Part shown: piece by piece, positions 12,538-13,587 of the stretch | Position numbering within the stretch: position 1 is the first letter of the stretch | Layout: each line of letters opens with the position of its first letter | Assembly (NCBI GenBank): GCA_019348305.1 | Contig: JAHWJQ010000041.1 | Span: 1-13,587 of the forward strand | Direction: 5' to 3' | Length of the DNA stretch: 13,587 nucleotides | Source of the DNA: Actinomycetota bacterium | GTDB taxonomy: Bacteria; Actinomycetota; Acidimicrobiia; Acidimicrobiales; CADCTF01 | The notes under the pieces: generated by a model | Told to the model about the DNA's origin: nothing | Seen by the model: the letters and a program-made list of their open reading frames with translations, nothing else | Database searches by the model: none | Made by a program: the position numbers and the translations under genes

Positions 12538-13587
12538 ATGACGCCGGTGATGGGCCGAGGGCCCGAGCGGCCCTTCGGAGCGGGGAGCGCAGGGCCCGAG
12601 GGCCCTTCGGAGCGGGGAGCGCAGGGGCAGTCACCGAGCTCGATCGGCACCAGGTGGCGGCGGCCCGCCTGTGGGCCGCCCACCGCTTCCCCTACCTGGC
12701 CACAGCCTTGTTCGCCTCCTCGGTGATCAGTGCCCCCGGCCTCGGGGGCGACGGCGTGTCGGTGGACGAGAACTGGCGTCTCTACGTCGACCCCCAGGTG
12801 GCGATGACCTGGTCGGTGGAGGAGCTGGGGGCGCTCCTCGTCCACCACACCGGCCACCTCGTGCGCGACCACGCCGGCCGCGCCATCGCCGTCGGCGTCT
12901 GCGAGTCCACCACCGAGCGCTGGTCGCTCGCCGCTGACGCCGAGCTCAACGACGACCTCGAGGACGCCGGGTTGGTGATGCCCGGCGAGCCCGTCCTGCC
13001 CGAGCACCTGGGCCACGAGCGGGGGCGCCTGGCCGAGGAGTACTTCCAGCTCACGACCAAGCTGCGCGACCCCCGCAGCGACACCGAGGACGGCGGTGCC
13101 AACGACGAGGAGGGGCCGCCCCAGGCGCCCGACCACGGCAGCGGCGCCCACGGCCAGGCCCGCTCCTGGGAGAACCCGGCCGACGGCGGCGCCGAGGGGA
13201 GCCCCGGTGGCCTGTCGAACCACGAGGGGAGCCTCCTGCGGGCCCAGGTGGCGAACGAGATCCTCGACGCCGTCCGCTCTGGCGACGACAACGTGCCCAC
13301 CAACTGGAGGAGGTGGGCCGAGTCCCTGCTGGCACCGGCTGTGGACTGGCGCAAGGCGCTGGCCGGTGAGGTGCGGCGGGGCGTCAACAGCGTCGCCGGC
13401 TGCGTCGACTACAGCTATCGGCGCCCCTCCCGCCGAGCCTCGGCCAGCCCGGACGTGGTCCTGCCCGCCCTGGACAAGCCGGTGCCCGAGGTGGCCATCG
13501 TCTGTGACACCTCGGGCTCGATGAGCCCGCGCCAGCTGGAGCGGGTGCTGGCCGAGGTGGAGGGCCTCCTCTCGAGCATCGGGTTGC
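12538..13587 (+). CDS. DUF2201 protein: metallopeptidase-like domain plus VWA domain; start out of frame, 3' end cut by the window
   Basis: The coding body (about 12630 to the window end) starts VTELDRHQVAAARLWAAHRF. An N-terminal metallopeptidase-like domain follows, whose zinc motif reads HHTGHLVRDH where HExxH is expected. A Gly/Asp/Glu-rich linker, GEVRRGVNSVAG and a VWA MIDAS motif DTSGSMS (13506-13526) come next. The body frame has no ATG or GTG until 12654, inside the domain. The natural starts (GTG 12532 overlapping the AAA stop, ATG 12538, ATG 12550) are in another frame. The shift arises in a tandem repeat whose second copy lacks one C; restoring that base joins start and body. It could be a sequencing error, a real mutation or a phase-variable tract. 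The neighbouring AAA ATPase is the expected partner. Confidence 0.85.
12559..12623 (+). repeat. Tandem pair of the dispersed GC-rich repeat (33 bp + 32 bp), copy A
   Basis: Unit 1 (12559-12591) and unit 2 (12592-12623) are identical except that unit 2 lacks one C after GGGCCCGAG. Each unit begins GGGCCCGAG and ends GGGGAGCGCA. The first 27 bases of unit 1 are the reverse complement of the copies at 8742-8768 (25/27) and 2294-2320 (24/27). The pair lies directly after the start codons of the DUF2201 gene. Confidence 0.85.

Noticed and set aside
11303..12634. 443-aa minus-strand ORF over the AAA gene
   Set aside because: Antisense to a protein with intact Walker A and B motifs; no domain of its own.
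12222..13223. 333-aa minus-strand ORF over the DUF2201 gene
   Set aside because: Antisense shadow; the plus frame carries the VWA and metallopeptidase-like motifs.

Overview
The window is 13.6 kb of very GC-rich DNA with strongly GC-biased third codon positions. Its gene families are typical of Actinobacteria: TgpA/DUF58/MoxR, a DUF885 peptidase, a ROK kinase, an orphan Clp-N protein and a DUF2201 VWA protein. An actinomycetote, perhaps of the Acidimicrobiia, is my inference from gene content and base composition; no rRNA or marker gene is present to settle it. I see no tRNA, rRNA, CRISPR array, transposase or phage gene.

Layout. (a) Bases 1-4617, minus strand: an operon read moxR (4617-3646), DUF58 (3638-2424), transglutaminase/TgpA (2424 toward 1), with a 7-bp gap and then a 1-bp stop/start overlap. 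The TgpA reading breaks near 365-390, and the remaining bases look like foreign or frame-shifted coding DNA. (b) 4665-6407, minus strand: a DUF885 zinc-peptidase-like protein. (c) From 6432 to the window end every gene is on the plus strand. In order they are a ROK sugar kinase, an acyl-CoA dehydrogenase, an ElaA-type GNAT, a small coupled protein, an HNH endonuclease, a lipoate-ligase-like protein, a free-standing ClpC N-domain protein, an unknown 86-aa protein, a MoxR-type AAA ATPase and a DUF2201 VWA protein cut by the window end.

How the genes relate. Two separate AAA+/VWA-like modules frame the window: MoxR-DUF58-TgpA on the minus strand, probably an envelope-located system, and AAA-DUF2201 on the plus strand, probably cytosolic. 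The genes between them are mostly metabolic or housekeeping and do not form one obvious pathway.

Most interesting observations. A 27-bp GC-rich repeat recurs at three places, in tandem at one of them. Each time it sits inside a gene, at a disordered tail or surface loop, and it is read in different frames and strands. At the tandem site one copy lacks a single C, which puts the DUF2201 body out of frame with its natural start. Several genes have a TANNNT hexamer 6-8 nt before the start codon and no Shine-Dalgarno, suggesting leaderless transcription. These include a divergent pair whose -10 elements overlap. Two genes (GNAT and the lipoate-ligase-like gene) lack an ATG/GTG start in the expected place.
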